In this document: in pieces, positions 52,801 to 62,900 of the stretch
Layout of the letters: the number at the start of each line of letters is the position of its first letter
Position numbering within the stretch: the stretch's first letter is position 1
NCBI GenBank assembly: GCA_013399695.1
Contig: VXAU01001757.1
Coordinates: 171,740 to 235,739 of the forward strand
Direction of reading: 5' to 3'
DNA from: Formicarius rufipectus
Lineage: Eukaryota > Chordata > Aves > Passeriformes > Formicariidae
DNA: 64,000 nt
The notes under the pieces: model-generated
What the model was told of the DNA's origin: nothing
The model's database searches: none
What the model saw: the letters and a program-made list of their open reading frames with translations, nothing else
Made by a program: the position numbers and the translations under genes

Positions 52801-53078
52801 CGTGGGCTCGGGGGTCCCTCGGGGGTCCCTCCTCGGCCCGGCCCGGCCCGGCCCGGTCCGGTCCGGTCCGGTCCGGAGCGAGGGGGCGGCGGCGACCCGG
52901 CCTGGCCCGCACCCCTCGGGGAGGCCGCGCTCGGCCCGACCCGGCCCGGGGCCGCCCTCAGCCCCGTGCTAGGGTAGGGTGGGGTGGGGTGGGGTGTGGT
53001 GGGGTGTCCCAACCCCCCAGAGCCCCTCACCTTCTTCTTGGCCGCGGCCAGCCGGCTCTGCCTGCTGCCCTCCGCCAT
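34647..53078 (-). CDS. GOLGA2: Golgin A2 (GM130), complete coding region in 28 exons
   Basis: Cis-Golgi matrix coiled-coil tether that binds p115/USO1 through its N-terminus and GRASP65 through its C-terminus. Coding exons, 5' to 3': 53031-53078, 51741-51863, 51307-51387, 47852-47986, 47207-47250, 47020-47083, 46513-46572, 45958-46038, 44209-44247, 43642-43704, 43321-43414, 42545-42651, 41934-41992, 41556-41697, 40461-40550, 40171-40278, 39992-40079, 39145-39491, 38224-38337, 37740-37964, 37398-37497, 37239-37318, 36534-36687, 36326-36393, 35674-35776, 35327-35433, 34994-35162, 34647-34897. Every phase closes, giving 1,047 aa (human about 1,000). The N-terminus MAEGSRQSRLAAAKKK, the mitotic CDK1 site NSPG at Ser25, the basic KKKRKTK stretch, heptad-rich coiled coil from about residue 186 on, and the C-terminal PDZ ligand DEVKIMVV (human DEVKITVI) identify it. 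Confidence 0.97.
37606..37680 (-). mobile_element. Short CR1 3'-end remnant in a GOLGA2 intron
   Basis: The plus strand reads AATCACAAAGTCACATCCCA, TGGAAGGGACTGTG and CTCATCAGGCCCAACC, like the reverse complement of a CR1 tail. It is short and diverged. Confidence 0.5.
43291..43332 (-). repeat. GOLGA2: 30-bp tandem duplication that doubles a GOLGA2 5' splice site
   Basis: The exon end plus donor (minus strand GGCAGAAGTCAG|gtgagtgcc) occurs twice, 30 bp apart: exon end at 43321 and again at 43291. Both donors are identical over the consensus. Use of the distal one would add 10 codons in frame (GECLGARQKS). Confidence 0.9.
51917..51965. repeat. A-rich simple sequence in GOLGA2 intron 1
   Basis: An A run followed by (CAA)n-like sequence. 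It is T-rich on the transcript strand and lies about 55 bp upstream of the acceptor of the exon 51741-51863. Confidence 0.7.
52834..52876. repeat. CCGGC/CCGGT pentanucleotide repeat in GOLGA2 intron 1
   Basis: Tandem 5-bp units, first CCGGC type, then CCGGT type. Repeated at 53406-53448 in the false duplicate. Confidence 0.85.
52970..53010 (+). repeat. G-rich GGGGT repeat with G-quadruplex potential
   Basis: Repeated GGGGT units on the plus strand inside GOLGA2 intron 1, close to exon 1. On the GOLGA2 transcript this is C-rich. Contig ends fall in it (copy 2 stops here at 53557), suggesting it caused the assembly break. Confidence 0.75.
53031..53078 (-). CDS. GOLGA2: GOLGA2 first coding exon
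   Basis: ATG at 53078-53076 opens MAEGSRQSRLAAAKKK and ends at a gtgagg donor. The family start (TRQSKLAAAKKK in human) supports this start. The exon lies 49 bp from the N at 53127. It is present only once, because the false duplicate covers only intron sequence downstream of it (52556-52985). Confidence 0.93.
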
Positions 53079-53560
53079 GTCCGCCCCGCCACAACGCCAC
53101 GTCAGCGCCGCCGCGGCTCCGCCCCGNCGGGGCGCACCCCCGAACGGGAGACACCCCGGGATGGAAGCCTGCCCTGCTCCAGGGCCACGTTCCTGTGGCT
53201 TTGACACACTGACAGGGCAAAATACGGGGGAATAAAAAACAAACCCAAGAAATAATAATAGGAAAAAAGGTAGCGTAGGGGAGGACAGGGGCCACCCCGA
53301 GGGCCCCGCGGCCGCACAGGCCCGGCCTCGCCCCGGCCGCCCCCGGGAAGGCCACGCCGCAGCCATGACACCCGTGGGCTCGGGGGTCCCTCGGGGGTCC
53401 CTCCTCGGCCCGGCCCGGCCCGGCCCGGTCCGGTCCGGTCCGGTCCGGAGCGAGGGGGCGGCGGCGACCCGGCCTGGCCCGCACCCCTCGGGGAGGCCGC
53501 GCTCGGCCCGACCCGGCCCGGGGCCGCCCTCAGCCCCGTGCTAGGGTAGGGTGGGGTNNG

Positions 53561-53830
53561 GGGGGGACGGCACGGGACGGGCCCGCCGCACCGGGACGCC
53601 CTGGGGCACCGGGATACCGGGATATCCTGGGACACCGGGACACCCTGAGGCACCGGGATACCCTGGGACACCGGGGTACCGCCCCCGCACACCGGAACAC
53701 CGGGGGACACCGAGACACCACAGAGGGGGGGCAACGGGGGGAAACACCGCGGCACACCGGGACACCCGGACACTGCGGGGCACACCCAGGGACACCGGGA
53801 CACGGCGGGGGTACATTCTGAGATACTGAG
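53561..53830. repeat. Degenerate GGGACACC-type minisatellite
   Basis: Roughly 270 bp of variants of CACCGGGACACC and CACCGGGATACC in tandem. Long open frames through it are repeat artefacts. It directly follows the NN gap. Confidence 0.8.
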
Positions 53831-54034
53831 GGACACTGAGACACCCCGGGACAGCCCGATACCCCAAAGACACCTCGGGGACCCTCACACCCCGGGGGGA
53901 CAGCTGCCGGGGCCGCTCCGTGTGATGCCGTGCCCAAGGCCTGTGATGTTCCCAGTCTCGGGCAGGCCCGGGGCGGGGGCAGAGCCCGGGGGGACAGCGG
54001 GACACGGCGGCAGCGCTCGCCATGTGACAACGAC

Positions 54035-54160
54035 ATTGTGGACGTGTTTAAGGCCCGGACGAGGCCGTCAATGCCGCGGTCTGGCTGACATGCTGGTGTT
54101 GGGTCATACATGGGTGCGACTCGATGAGCTCGGAGGTCTTTTCCAACCTAATTGATTCTG
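54035..54160 (+). mobile_element. Decayed CR1 LINE 3' end
   Basis: Shows the CR1 end order: GTGTTTAAGGC...GGCTGACATGCTGGTG...TTGGGTCATA...GACTCGATGAGCTCGGAGG, then TCTTTTCCAACCTAATTGAT and TCTGTG. Many positions have drifted to G/C. It lies in the GOLGA2-SWI5 promoter region, just before the SBS motifs. Confidence 0.75.
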
Positions 54161-54330
54161 TGTCTCTGTGTGAGTGACCCCGAGACCCACAGCTGAGCCC
54201 CGGGCCGGAGGTGGCTCTGAGGCGGGTTTTGACGGCACTGAGTTGTCACCATATCGACTGCGGCCATGGGGACAATTGTGCTACCACACTTACTGACACC
54301 TGCTGGGGTACGCCGGTTCTGGCGGGGGAG

Positions 54331-54422
54331 AACTACAACCCCCAGCATGCCCCGCGGCGACGGGACCACAACACCCGGCGTCCCCTGAGGAGGTGGGACT
54401 ACAACTCCCGTCGTGCCCCGCG
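54331..54422. promoter_or_regulatory. Three ZNF143/THAP11-type (SBS) motifs at 33-bp spacing
   Basis: ACTACAACCCCCAGCATGCC begins at 54332, a degenerate ACCACAACACCCGGCGTCCC at 54365, and ACTACAACTCCCGTCGTGCC at 54398. The known SBS consensus is ACTACAAYTCCCAGMATGC. Copies start exactly 33 bp apart. They lie just upstream of SWI5 and in the shared upstream region with GOLGA2, where this motif is common in mammalian bidirectional CpG-island promoters. Confidence 0.75.
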
Positions 54423-54641
54423 CCCGTGAGGCGGGACGCGCGAACCCGGAGCCCTCAGCCCTTATCGCAAACTCCTCGTCCCGAAGCGCTCCGCTTCCAG
54501 TCCGAATTCCTTCAGCCTTCAGTCTGAATTCCGCAGCTCAGACTCCTCGCTCCGAAGCCCTCAGCCGTCAGCGCTGGCCGAGCGGGTCCCGCCGAGCCCC
54601 GGCCGCAGCCCACTCTGCCGCCCGCCGCCACGGGCCCTGCC

Positions 54642-57060
54642 CGTGAGGTACGAACCCATTCCCCGCTCCCCTCCCGGGCCGTGTCCCCGCCGCCTTCCTG
54701 ACGCTTCGCCCCTCTACTTTGCCAGGGCCTCGGGCGGCGGACGGCGGAGCGGCACGGCCGCGTTCAGGGCACCGGTGAGTGCGCGGCGGGCCGGGGCGGT
54801 TGGTCCCGTGCCGTGGGGTACCCGTGCCGTGGGGTACCTGTGGGATCCCCATGCTGTGCGGTGGGCTCTGAGCGGTAGGATCCTGTGTGATGGGTCCTGT
54901 GCGGTGGGATCCTTGTGCGGTCCCCGTGCTGTGATATCCCCATTCTGTGCGGTGGGCTCTGAGCAGTGGGATCCTGTGCGATGGGGCCCCCGGGAGCCGC
55001 CGCTGTCCTCCTCCCCCGCAGTCTCTCGCACGTTCGCGGGGGCAGAGCCTGGGGTGTTTTTCCTCGAGGCTGGAGTTTCTCGTTCCCTGGGTTATTACTG
55101 CCCCGCAGTTTGCACTGCGTCGTCCTGGGAGCTTCTGCTATAAGGCAAATGGTGATTTTTGAGCGTTTATTTTCACGCTGTAAATCTCCAGAGTGCTGTA
55201 GGATGTGATATGGAGCAGGCTAATGCTACGTAGACTGGTCCCTATCTTACTTGAGCTTCCAGTTCTCTGCCCAGGGTATTTTTTTTTTCTCCTATTTTAT
55301 TCAGCAGCACACACCCTATTTTCCCATTAGTGCACTCCAGCACTTTAGCTCCTTATCCAGGGCTGAGTTCCTGTTAAATGCCTTTTGTGCTCTACAGGTC
55401 CCATCTGCAAGCTCCTTCCAAGGTAATGGAGCCAGCGAAGCAGCCCTGCAGTCTGAAATCCAAGAGCTGAAAAGGAAAGACCTTGCTCTGGACCAGGAAA
55501 TTGCACAATTGTTGTCAGAGTATGTCTTTGGCAAGCTCAGTGTTCATTGTGTTGCCTCAATTATTTTTGTTTTTAAAACAGGAATTGGAGCTGAGAGCTG
55601 ACCTCGTATGATGCCATTGTTGTTATGGTGCAATGTTGGTCACAGTGGTGTGAGTGATGGAACCTGAGGGAATTCTTTCTGATTTATTTGGTAAAGCAAA
55701 ACAAGTTTTACTAGGACCTTGCACAAGTGGATCTTAGCTTTGCTTCGGGTGTTCCTGAGGTAATTACATGTTAACTGGGAACAGATAATTTCAGGCATTT
55801 GTTACTTGTTGTGAAGGAGGGATGTTTTCTAAGGTAAGTGTAGTGCATAGGATGGAAATGGTAGAACAACAAAGGCTGTTTCAAAACCCTTTTTGGTTTA
55901 TCCTCAAGGATAAACAGACCTGCTAGTGACAAGACAAAATGATCTCAAGCTGGACCAGAAGAGATTCAGGTTGGACATCGAGAGGAATTTGTTCACTGAA
56001 AGGGTGGTCAGGCATTGGAAGGGGCTGCCTGAGGAGGTGATGGAGTCACCACCCCTGGAGGTGTTTAAGAAATGACTGGATGTGGCACCCAGTGCTCTGG
56101 TTTAGTTAATATGGTGGTGTTTGGCCACAGATTGGACTCAATGATCTTAGAGGTCTTTCCTGACCATAATGATTCGATGATTCTTAATTTTTTTTTCCTA
56201 GCTACAGATTAGAGATATATATAAATGGAGTTCAACAGAGCCTTCTCCTGTTTCTACTTGATTCTGAGAACTTGAGTGAATAGTCTTGATGTGGGAAAAA
56301 AACCCTCAAAATAAAGATCTGTTCATTTGTAGCTTTCATGTTTATGACTTGGAGCAACTGCACTTGCTGCTTTCAGTTTCTGCCTTTGAAGTACCAGGCT
56401 TTGGTATCTGCCACAGCAGCAGAAACCCACAGTTTGTCTGTGTCATTTGTGACCTTTCTCGTGTTATTTTACAGAGGCTACAGCCTGGAGGAACTGGAGA
56501 AGCACATCTCTCTGCTCCATGAGTACAATGAAATCAAAGATGCTGGGCAGATGCTGCTGGGCAAGCTGGGTAAGGAAGGGAAAAGCTGCTGGAGAACTTC
56601 TTAGTCTTTTCATATAGGCACAGAGAGAAGCTGCTGCACAACAGAGACAGAGTTTGTGTTACATACTCTTCACTTCTAGGCCTGTATTAATCGTTGTGCA
56701 AGTACAAATGCTTCTGTGGTTGTTTTGAGTGTTTCTAGAATGAACAAGGGAACTAATTGTTATTTACCAGTATTTTAGTCCCTCCTATGGATTACCAAAA
56801 TATTACTAATTTTAATCAGTTTTGTTCTTCATATGCTTAAAAAAAGCAAATTAAGACAAGCAGGGAGCACAGCTGTAAAACCTTGGGTCGGTTTCTTGTC
56901 TAGGTTGTGTAGGATAGTTAGGTGAGGAACACACAACCTTTCTGATTGATCTGATCTTTATTTAATACAAGCAATGGTGTGTCTTCATTTCCTAGCTGTT
57001 ATCCGAGGGGTCACTACAAAGCAGCTCTACCCTGAATATGACCTGGAGCTCAGTGACTAG
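54642..57060 (+). CDS. SWI5: SWI5 homologous recombination repair protein (start unresolved)
   Basis: Small coiled-coil protein that pairs with SFR1 to stabilise RAD51 filaments. Supported exons: 55398-55519, 56475-56569, 56996-57060 (TAG at 57058-57060). They encode VPSASSFQGNG, LKRKDLALDQEIAQLLSEGY, LEELEKHISLLHEYNEIKDA and AVIRGVTTKQLYPEYDLE, closely like the human C-terminal domain. An upstream exon probably ends at 54774 (RAP|gtgagt), from either an acceptor at 54725 or reading straight through 54648-54725, since both keep the frame. No in-frame ATG is visible back to the in-frame stop near 54385, so the true start may be non-AUG or on an unseen exon. The start given here is nominal. Confidence 0.85.
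54775..56995 (+). other. SWI5: SWI5 introns
   Basis: 54775-55397, 55520-56474 (with the CR1 copy) and 56570-56995. No other element recognised. Confidence 0.7.
55925..56185 (+). mobile_element. CR1 LINE 3' end in a SWI5 intron
   Basis: Contains AGATTCAGGTTGGACATCG, GGGGCTGCCTGAGGAGGTGA, TGGAGTCACCACCCCTGGAG, ATTGGACTCAATGATCTTAG and the terminal GATTCGATGATTCT repeat. This is the typical truncated avian CR1 tail, here in the same orientation as SWI5. Confidence 0.92.
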
Positions 57061-57605
57061 GCCTGAACATGGAGACTCTCATGTCCTGCAGAAGTGACTG
57101 TCACTGGGCACACATGTTGGTGTCATCCTGCTTTAGAATTGGCAGAAGGTGTCCTCAGAAGGATTATTAATTTAAATGCAGTGTTGCCACAGGGTGTGGT
57201 TTAACAGCCTTGTTCCTAAGGAGCTTTGGAAAATTACTTTTTTTTTTTTTTGAAAGGTTGTAATTCAGGTTGATGTTGAGACTCTTCCCATGGAGGTTTT
57301 GCTTGCCTGCAGCATCCAATGGGCTGTTTGGTAACTGAATGGACAGAGGAAGTGAGGACAAACAAATGTGCAATGTAATAGCTGCTTTGAAAGGAAAACC
57401 CTCAGAAGCAGGGGGGGAAAGCTGAAATTGTGGTCATTTGGGGTTTTGGTTTGTGGTCAAATCTGGAGAATTCTGGGTGTTCTGCATTTTTGCACTTACC
57501 TGCTCTTGTATCTGGAGGGTTTTTTTTATAATTTCTGTAGTGAATGGCAAAATGTGAAGTTGTGTTGAACTGTCCAGTCTGAATAAAGCAGCATTCACGT
57601 TTCGC
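57061..57605 (+). other. SWI5: SWI5 3'UTR with polyadenylation signal
   Basis: Untranslated sequence after the SWI5 stop. AATAAA at 57582-57587 in the context CTGAATAAAGC marks the likely 3' end near 57600. Confidence 0.75.
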
Positions 57606-59419
57606 AGTAATTCACTTCAGGAGCCTGTAAAACACTGCACAAACCTGGGAACAAATTCTAAAACCATTCTGAGACAACTCTAACATCTATTATTTAGCTG
57701 TTTTCTTTCCATGGAGACAGGGTGGCAACACTGCCCAGAAATGGGCAGGTGCAGAATCACCTTTCTTCACTCTTAAGTGCAAGAGTCACTTAATGCTGTC
57801 CTGGGCACGGGATGATGTTGGGAACACGAGTGTTTCAATGTCAGTGTTAGGACTCGGGGTGACTGCACAGACTAAATTTGGCTGCATGGGCAGTTCTAAG
57901 TGATGAAGTGCTCTGCTGACTGCAGATCCATTGTCCCTTTTTCACTCAGGCTTGATGTCCTTCTGCCAGTTTCTACTTCTTTAAGACCTTTTTGCCCAAT
58001 AAGTTTCCCCTCGTCTCCAGTCACCCCCATGCTGCAGTCTGCTCATTTTTTCCAAATTTGAATCAAATCAATGTGTCTTCATCGTGATTGGAACCAGTCA
58101 TAAGGCTGCTGCTGAGAATTGTTTTTGTGCTCTTGGCTCTAGACCCAGCACAGAAAAATCATTGTTTTGCCTCAAAAGCAAGGGAGAGGGGTCTGGAGCA
58201 GGGGGACAGCCAGCCTGTGTATTCATCCAAGCAAGTCTGCTGATGTGCAGCTGTGCAGGGTATTTAATGTGGGCAGATCAGAATGAACTATCAGGGGAAT
58301 GGTAACAGGTATATCCTTACCACTTACTCATCTGCCAAGTGTGGAAAATTGCCATGTTTTGGAGTAGTTTTAAAAGGAGGAAAAAAGTCACAAGACAAGA
58401 ACAGGGAGATGCAAACTTTGTTACATTGCTCTTTTGGCTGGAATTTTCTTTTTGGAAGAACTGGTTCAGCCTGGAGTGTTCTTACCAAAATGTTCCTCTG
58501 GCAATGCAACGGGAATTTGGTTTTGCAATGGGAAGTATGTGTGGAAACTCTTCAGTTTGTGTTAGGTGTGTGCTACAGGGATGAAGTGTAGTCCACTGGA
58601 AAGTTACTGAAATTATTTAAGGAGTGATAAGTGCATGTTTTCTTCCCCTCTGATTAGCACTGGGATTAAAACTTGCAGCTGTAGTTCTGCAAGTGTCCTG
58701 CACAGCGGTTACACTTCAGGTAGCACTGGGCACAGTTCCCCAAGGAAGGTACCCTGATCCCAGTCCCTTGTCCATGGAGGATGAACACCCACAGAACCAC
58801 CTGTATTAAGAGCACAGTGTCCTTGGGGAGTCCCTGCTGCTGGCACAGTGGTTCTGCCACGCGGTGGCAGCTGCACTCCACTGCTGCTCTATGCAGCCCA
58901 GGGAAACCCACAACTGAGAGATTCCAGGGACTAAGTTCCTGGTGTGCTTCAGGACAGGACTGCATCATTTCCACTGAGGTGGTTCATCACAGCCCCTTTG
59001 ACTGCCCCTCCCAGAGCTACTCTTGTACCTTCACGGCTGCCACCTGGAGATGAACTGTGCTGGCTTTTGTCCCAGTCCAGGAGAGGAATAGCACAGATCT
59101 TCTGCTTTCTATAAATAAATATTCTAAGTGTATAGCTGGAAAAACATTGAGTGCAATAATGGTAAGTGTAATTTCAGATTTTTAACTCAAATTTAGAGTG
59201 TGCTTCTGCCAAGTCAGAGCCAGCTGTAATGAGCTGACCGAGACCACGTGGCATCAGGGCAGGACATGCTGTCTGCACAGAGCTGCTGCAGAGCAGGATA
59301 CAACACCCCTCAACACCCTTGGCTCCTCAGGAAAAAAAGGGTAAAAAGTAGCACATTACTGGTGTATTTTATGAGTCATGGATGAGTCCTGAGCTAAGAA
59401 ACAGCCTCTTCTTCCCCTT
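57606..59419. other. Intergenic sequence between convergent SWI5 and TRUB2
   Basis: No gene recognised. A minus-strand open frame at 58974-58666 ends in a cysteine-rich stretch (see findings) but has no ATG at its first codon and no splice support. Confidence 0.6.
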
Positions 59420-59983
59420 TAGGTCACTTTCAGTTTTATTTCTTGTGTATCCTGTGCATCAATCCCTATTACAAGCCACTTTTCAACACACACACCTATT
59501 CTGGATATCGCCATGTCCTTGCATTGCTTTGGGTAAACTGTTTTCTCCTGCACATTCCTCAGTTAGCCAGATTTTGAGTCTTGTGTCTGAAAGCAGGGAT
59601 AATGGAAAGAAAATACTCCAGGACAAGAGAGGGAGAATTAAATCCATATAGTAGATAAGTTATGCTGCCAGTTGAAAGGAACTGATCTGTGCGAGCAAGG
59701 GAGTACAGCTCCCTAAGATGCTATTTCCTGATGCTAAACAATTCAGGAATGGGTTTTTATATCCCATAGCAACCTAATGTTCTCAAAGTCAACAAGAATT
59801 TTGGCACAGCTACCTCCTGTTAATGAATTGTTTGTGAAGCTTTCGAAAAACTGATACACCCTATCACTGGGAGGAAAAAAGCCTCTGATTAAAGTCATCT
59901 AAAGGAAAGAGTGGAAGTGAACTGCTCTTTCCTTCTGCTGCTCATCACGGAGTGCTGCAAGGGTTGCTCATGGCGGTCCCCCC
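59420..59983 (-). other. TRUB2: Probable TRUB2 3'UTR
   Basis: Between the TRUB2 stop and a minus-strand AATAAA at 59440-59435. No coding potential stands out. The extent is inferred from the signal alone. Confidence 0.45.
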
Positions 59984-62900
59984 TCAGCTGTCTGTGCTGT
60001 GGGCCATCTCCACACCAAGCTGATGGAAAGGGCTGTTATCCCAATGTCCCAGTGTTTTCTCCAGCTCCATTTCCACTTTCATCCGACAGCTCTGAATCGC
60101 GTCGCGGACACTGCGCAGGTCCCACTGGGTCCTGGGCAGAGCGTCCTCCAGTGTGAAAACCCCGTCACGCGTCCTCCGCACCTGAGTGCACACGGCTGAC
60201 GCTTTCAGCTCCAGGCCAATCTCGTGAACTATCTTCCGGAGGTACTGCTGGGTCTCGTGCAAGCAGTGGATTTCTAGGAGGACAGAGAGAATCCTTCAGA
60301 AGAAGCAAAGCTTTGGCACGAGCTCAGACTTTGTAAATCCAGGCATCGCTCGCAGTTACGCTCAAAGAACTAGTTTGGCAGAAGAGGTTATTTAAGACAC
60401 AGTGTGGTATGATTTTCTGCAATACTGCAGTGTCAGCCCCTCCCAGGGTGAATACTTCAGAAAACAAACCCATAAATATAGGAGAATAACAGAAATCTGG
60501 GTATTTCAAAGGGGATTAGAAAAGGTCCCTTTTTAATAAGACAAATAATTCATGAGCAGGAGACTGGCTGAAGGAAGGCAAACCACGACTTAAAAAAATC
60601 CAAACATAGCAGCCCAGCACTGAAATGCATTACACTGAACAGTGCGATAAGAACAATTTTGCCCCATAGGTACTCCTGATGCAAATTTTCTGGCCTCAGT
60701 CTTAGATCCGGAACTGGAAGGGAAAAACCTATGAGCTGGGTGCACAGCTGGATGGATTTAGCAGAGCAGCTTCAGTACTGTAAGGATTCCAGATCTTAAC
60801 ATACCAAAGAATCTTTTAATAATCCTGAAGAGTTCACTGAATGAGGAGATGCTTTGGTGACTTTAGAAGCTACAAAAAATAAATTTTCTACAGGGATTAG
60901 GAGTTCCGTAACTTGGTAAAAAATTCCTATCAACTTATTTTACATTAAATCACGAGTAGGAAACTGAATTTTATCAACTTATTTGCCATAACACACAGTC
61001 AGAGTTCCCCAGTACATTCTGTGCCAGTCCTACCTAGCTGGAACTCTGGAAGTGCAAAGTGGAGGCATCGGATTGCTGTGATTATTGGGGGGCTTTTCTC
61101 CATGGGGCGAATCAGCCCCTTCACAGCCAGCTCGTATGCTTCTTGTGTTTTCATATCAATATTAGAATACCTGGAAAAAGAAAAAAGGGAGCAGCACAGA
61201 TATTCAGTACTTCTCTCCAATGGGATTCAAAATGTCTCCACCCAAGAAGCAGAGCTGCAGTTTTTATTGTTAAGACTGCCTCTCTGTCGAGTTTTTGCAT
61301 ATATTTTAGTGGTGTATGTACTGTCAGTAGTGTAGCAGTTTGAGAGGGAGGTGTCATGTCTATATGATATTATTGTCAGCCCTAATATAGCAAATTGGTC
61401 CTAAAACAACTGGAGATTTCAGGATACAAGGATACTTAACTGCAATCTCTCACCAGAGCAGAGAGCACTCAGAGTAACTCCTCTCTGTCCCTGGCAAGCA
61501 TTCCAACCTTTTAGACTTAAATTATGGAAACAAAACCCTCTCGTTTGTTTTAAAAACCAGCAAATGGCAGTGGGATCAGGTCAGCTCATTTCTCTGTTGG
61601 ATACTCACATCAGCAAGGCCTTGTGATTTGTCCCTTGAATGACAGCAACAATCCGTTCCAGCTTCTCCCTTGTGATATGATCTGCAAATATTAAGGCAGA
61701 AATGAAGACTAAATTATCCATCCAGAAACTGGAGAGACAGCAGCCTGAAATGTGCCACTGAGGTATTGCTGTCCCTTGGGAAGTCACATCAAAAGGGGCT
61801 GATGAGAGGTGGCCTCAGCAGAGCCACTTTCCCTGCCTGCACATGGAACAGCACAACAATGGACTGCAAAGGGAAGAGTTATTTTGCTTAATTGATTTCA
61901 AGATGGTGATGCCCCAGTTTCTCTTATTGGGTGTTTGAAGAGTTTCATTCAATGAAAACTTCTAGCCACTATCTCCAAGTGTGATTTACAGAGAGATCTG
62001 GGTCTTGGCCAACCCAGTAGTAAGCCCTGTGACCAGCACTCACACTGACTTTGCAAATATTGTGGTTAGAACAGGGGCACTACGACATCAACAAAGAGTA
62101 GAATGTATGCAAGGTGTATTTTTTGTCATGGTGCAATTCACCTGGTTAAATGCTGTTAACATGATGTTTTGTCTTTAGAAAAAAAATCCACATCCTGAGT
62201 TTCTTACCAAATGTTGTCTTCTCTATTAGCTTCCCTGTGTCTGAGAAGTCATCGGTGGCTTTCCCAAACAGCCCACTGACAATGTAAACCTGGAAGAAGG
62301 ACAAAGAGTGCAGTTTATCAAAAAAATACTCCCAGCAATTGAGTAGCAGTACTGTGCCATGCAGCTGCTAGGAGTGCAGGCTATGAGAGTGTTGCAGCAT
62401 CCTAGGATCAAAAGGCCATGAGTGGATGCTCATGTGAAGGATGAAATTCCAGACCCTGAAAATCTCTCAAAAGCATTGGTGGGCTTGAGACCCAAAAGAG
62501 AAATCACTGCCTCAAGTGGGTCACTGGGGCAGGATCAAGTGTATAATCACACCCCAGTGCTCTGAGGCCCTTCAAAGCCAGCACCTACCTTGGTCAGGTG
62601 GCAGTTGTACAGGTCAGTGAGCAGCTTGTTCCCGTGGCCAATGCCAAGCACTGAAACACAGAAGATGGAGAACCACAAAAAGTCACTGATGTGCACTGAC
62701 ACAGCGCTGCATACTCACACCATTCCTCTCCCTGGATAGGGCTGTACCTCTTTAGGAGTCATGTCTGAGCAGTGCTTAGACCTCAAAATTATTGCCTGTC
62801 ATGAAAACTATAAGGCTATGGCCTGATCTCTTGGATTTTCCCAGAACTTTTTACCCAGGTACTCAGGGTAAACACTCAGCAGTACCACAGCCAAGCCAGT

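Larger units (their letters stand above)
47251..53030 (-). other. GOLGA2: GOLGA2 5' introns
   Basis: 47251-47851, 47987-51306 (3.3 kb, no repeat or exon recognised), 51388-51740 and 51864-53030. The last becomes extremely GC-rich above 52440 and holds the pentanucleotide and G-rich repeats. Confidence 0.75.
52556..53557. repeat. 430-bp duplicated segment (52556-52985 and 53128-53557), probable assembly artefact
   Basis: The second copy is bounded on both sides by Ns (53127 and 53558-53559) and repeats the first with a constant offset of 572. A short contig fully contained in its neighbour but placed separately would look exactly like this. Confidence 0.92.
53079..54641. promoter_or_regulatory. 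GC-rich divergent promoter region between GOLGA2 and SWI5
   Basis: Very GC- and CpG-rich, between the GOLGA2 ATG (minus) and SWI5 (plus). It holds the SBS motif triplet, a decayed CR1 end, G-rich tandem repeats, Ns at 53127 and 53558-53559, and a falsely duplicated 430 bp. Because of these, the apparent spacing of about 1.5 kb is not reliable. Confidence 0.6.

Noticed and set aside
52413..53836. Long minus-strand open frames (up to about 317 codons) in the GC-rich region
   Set aside because: They run through intron 1 of GOLGA2, N gaps and tandem repeats; the composition is Pro/Gly/Arg-rich and they are repeated by the false duplication.
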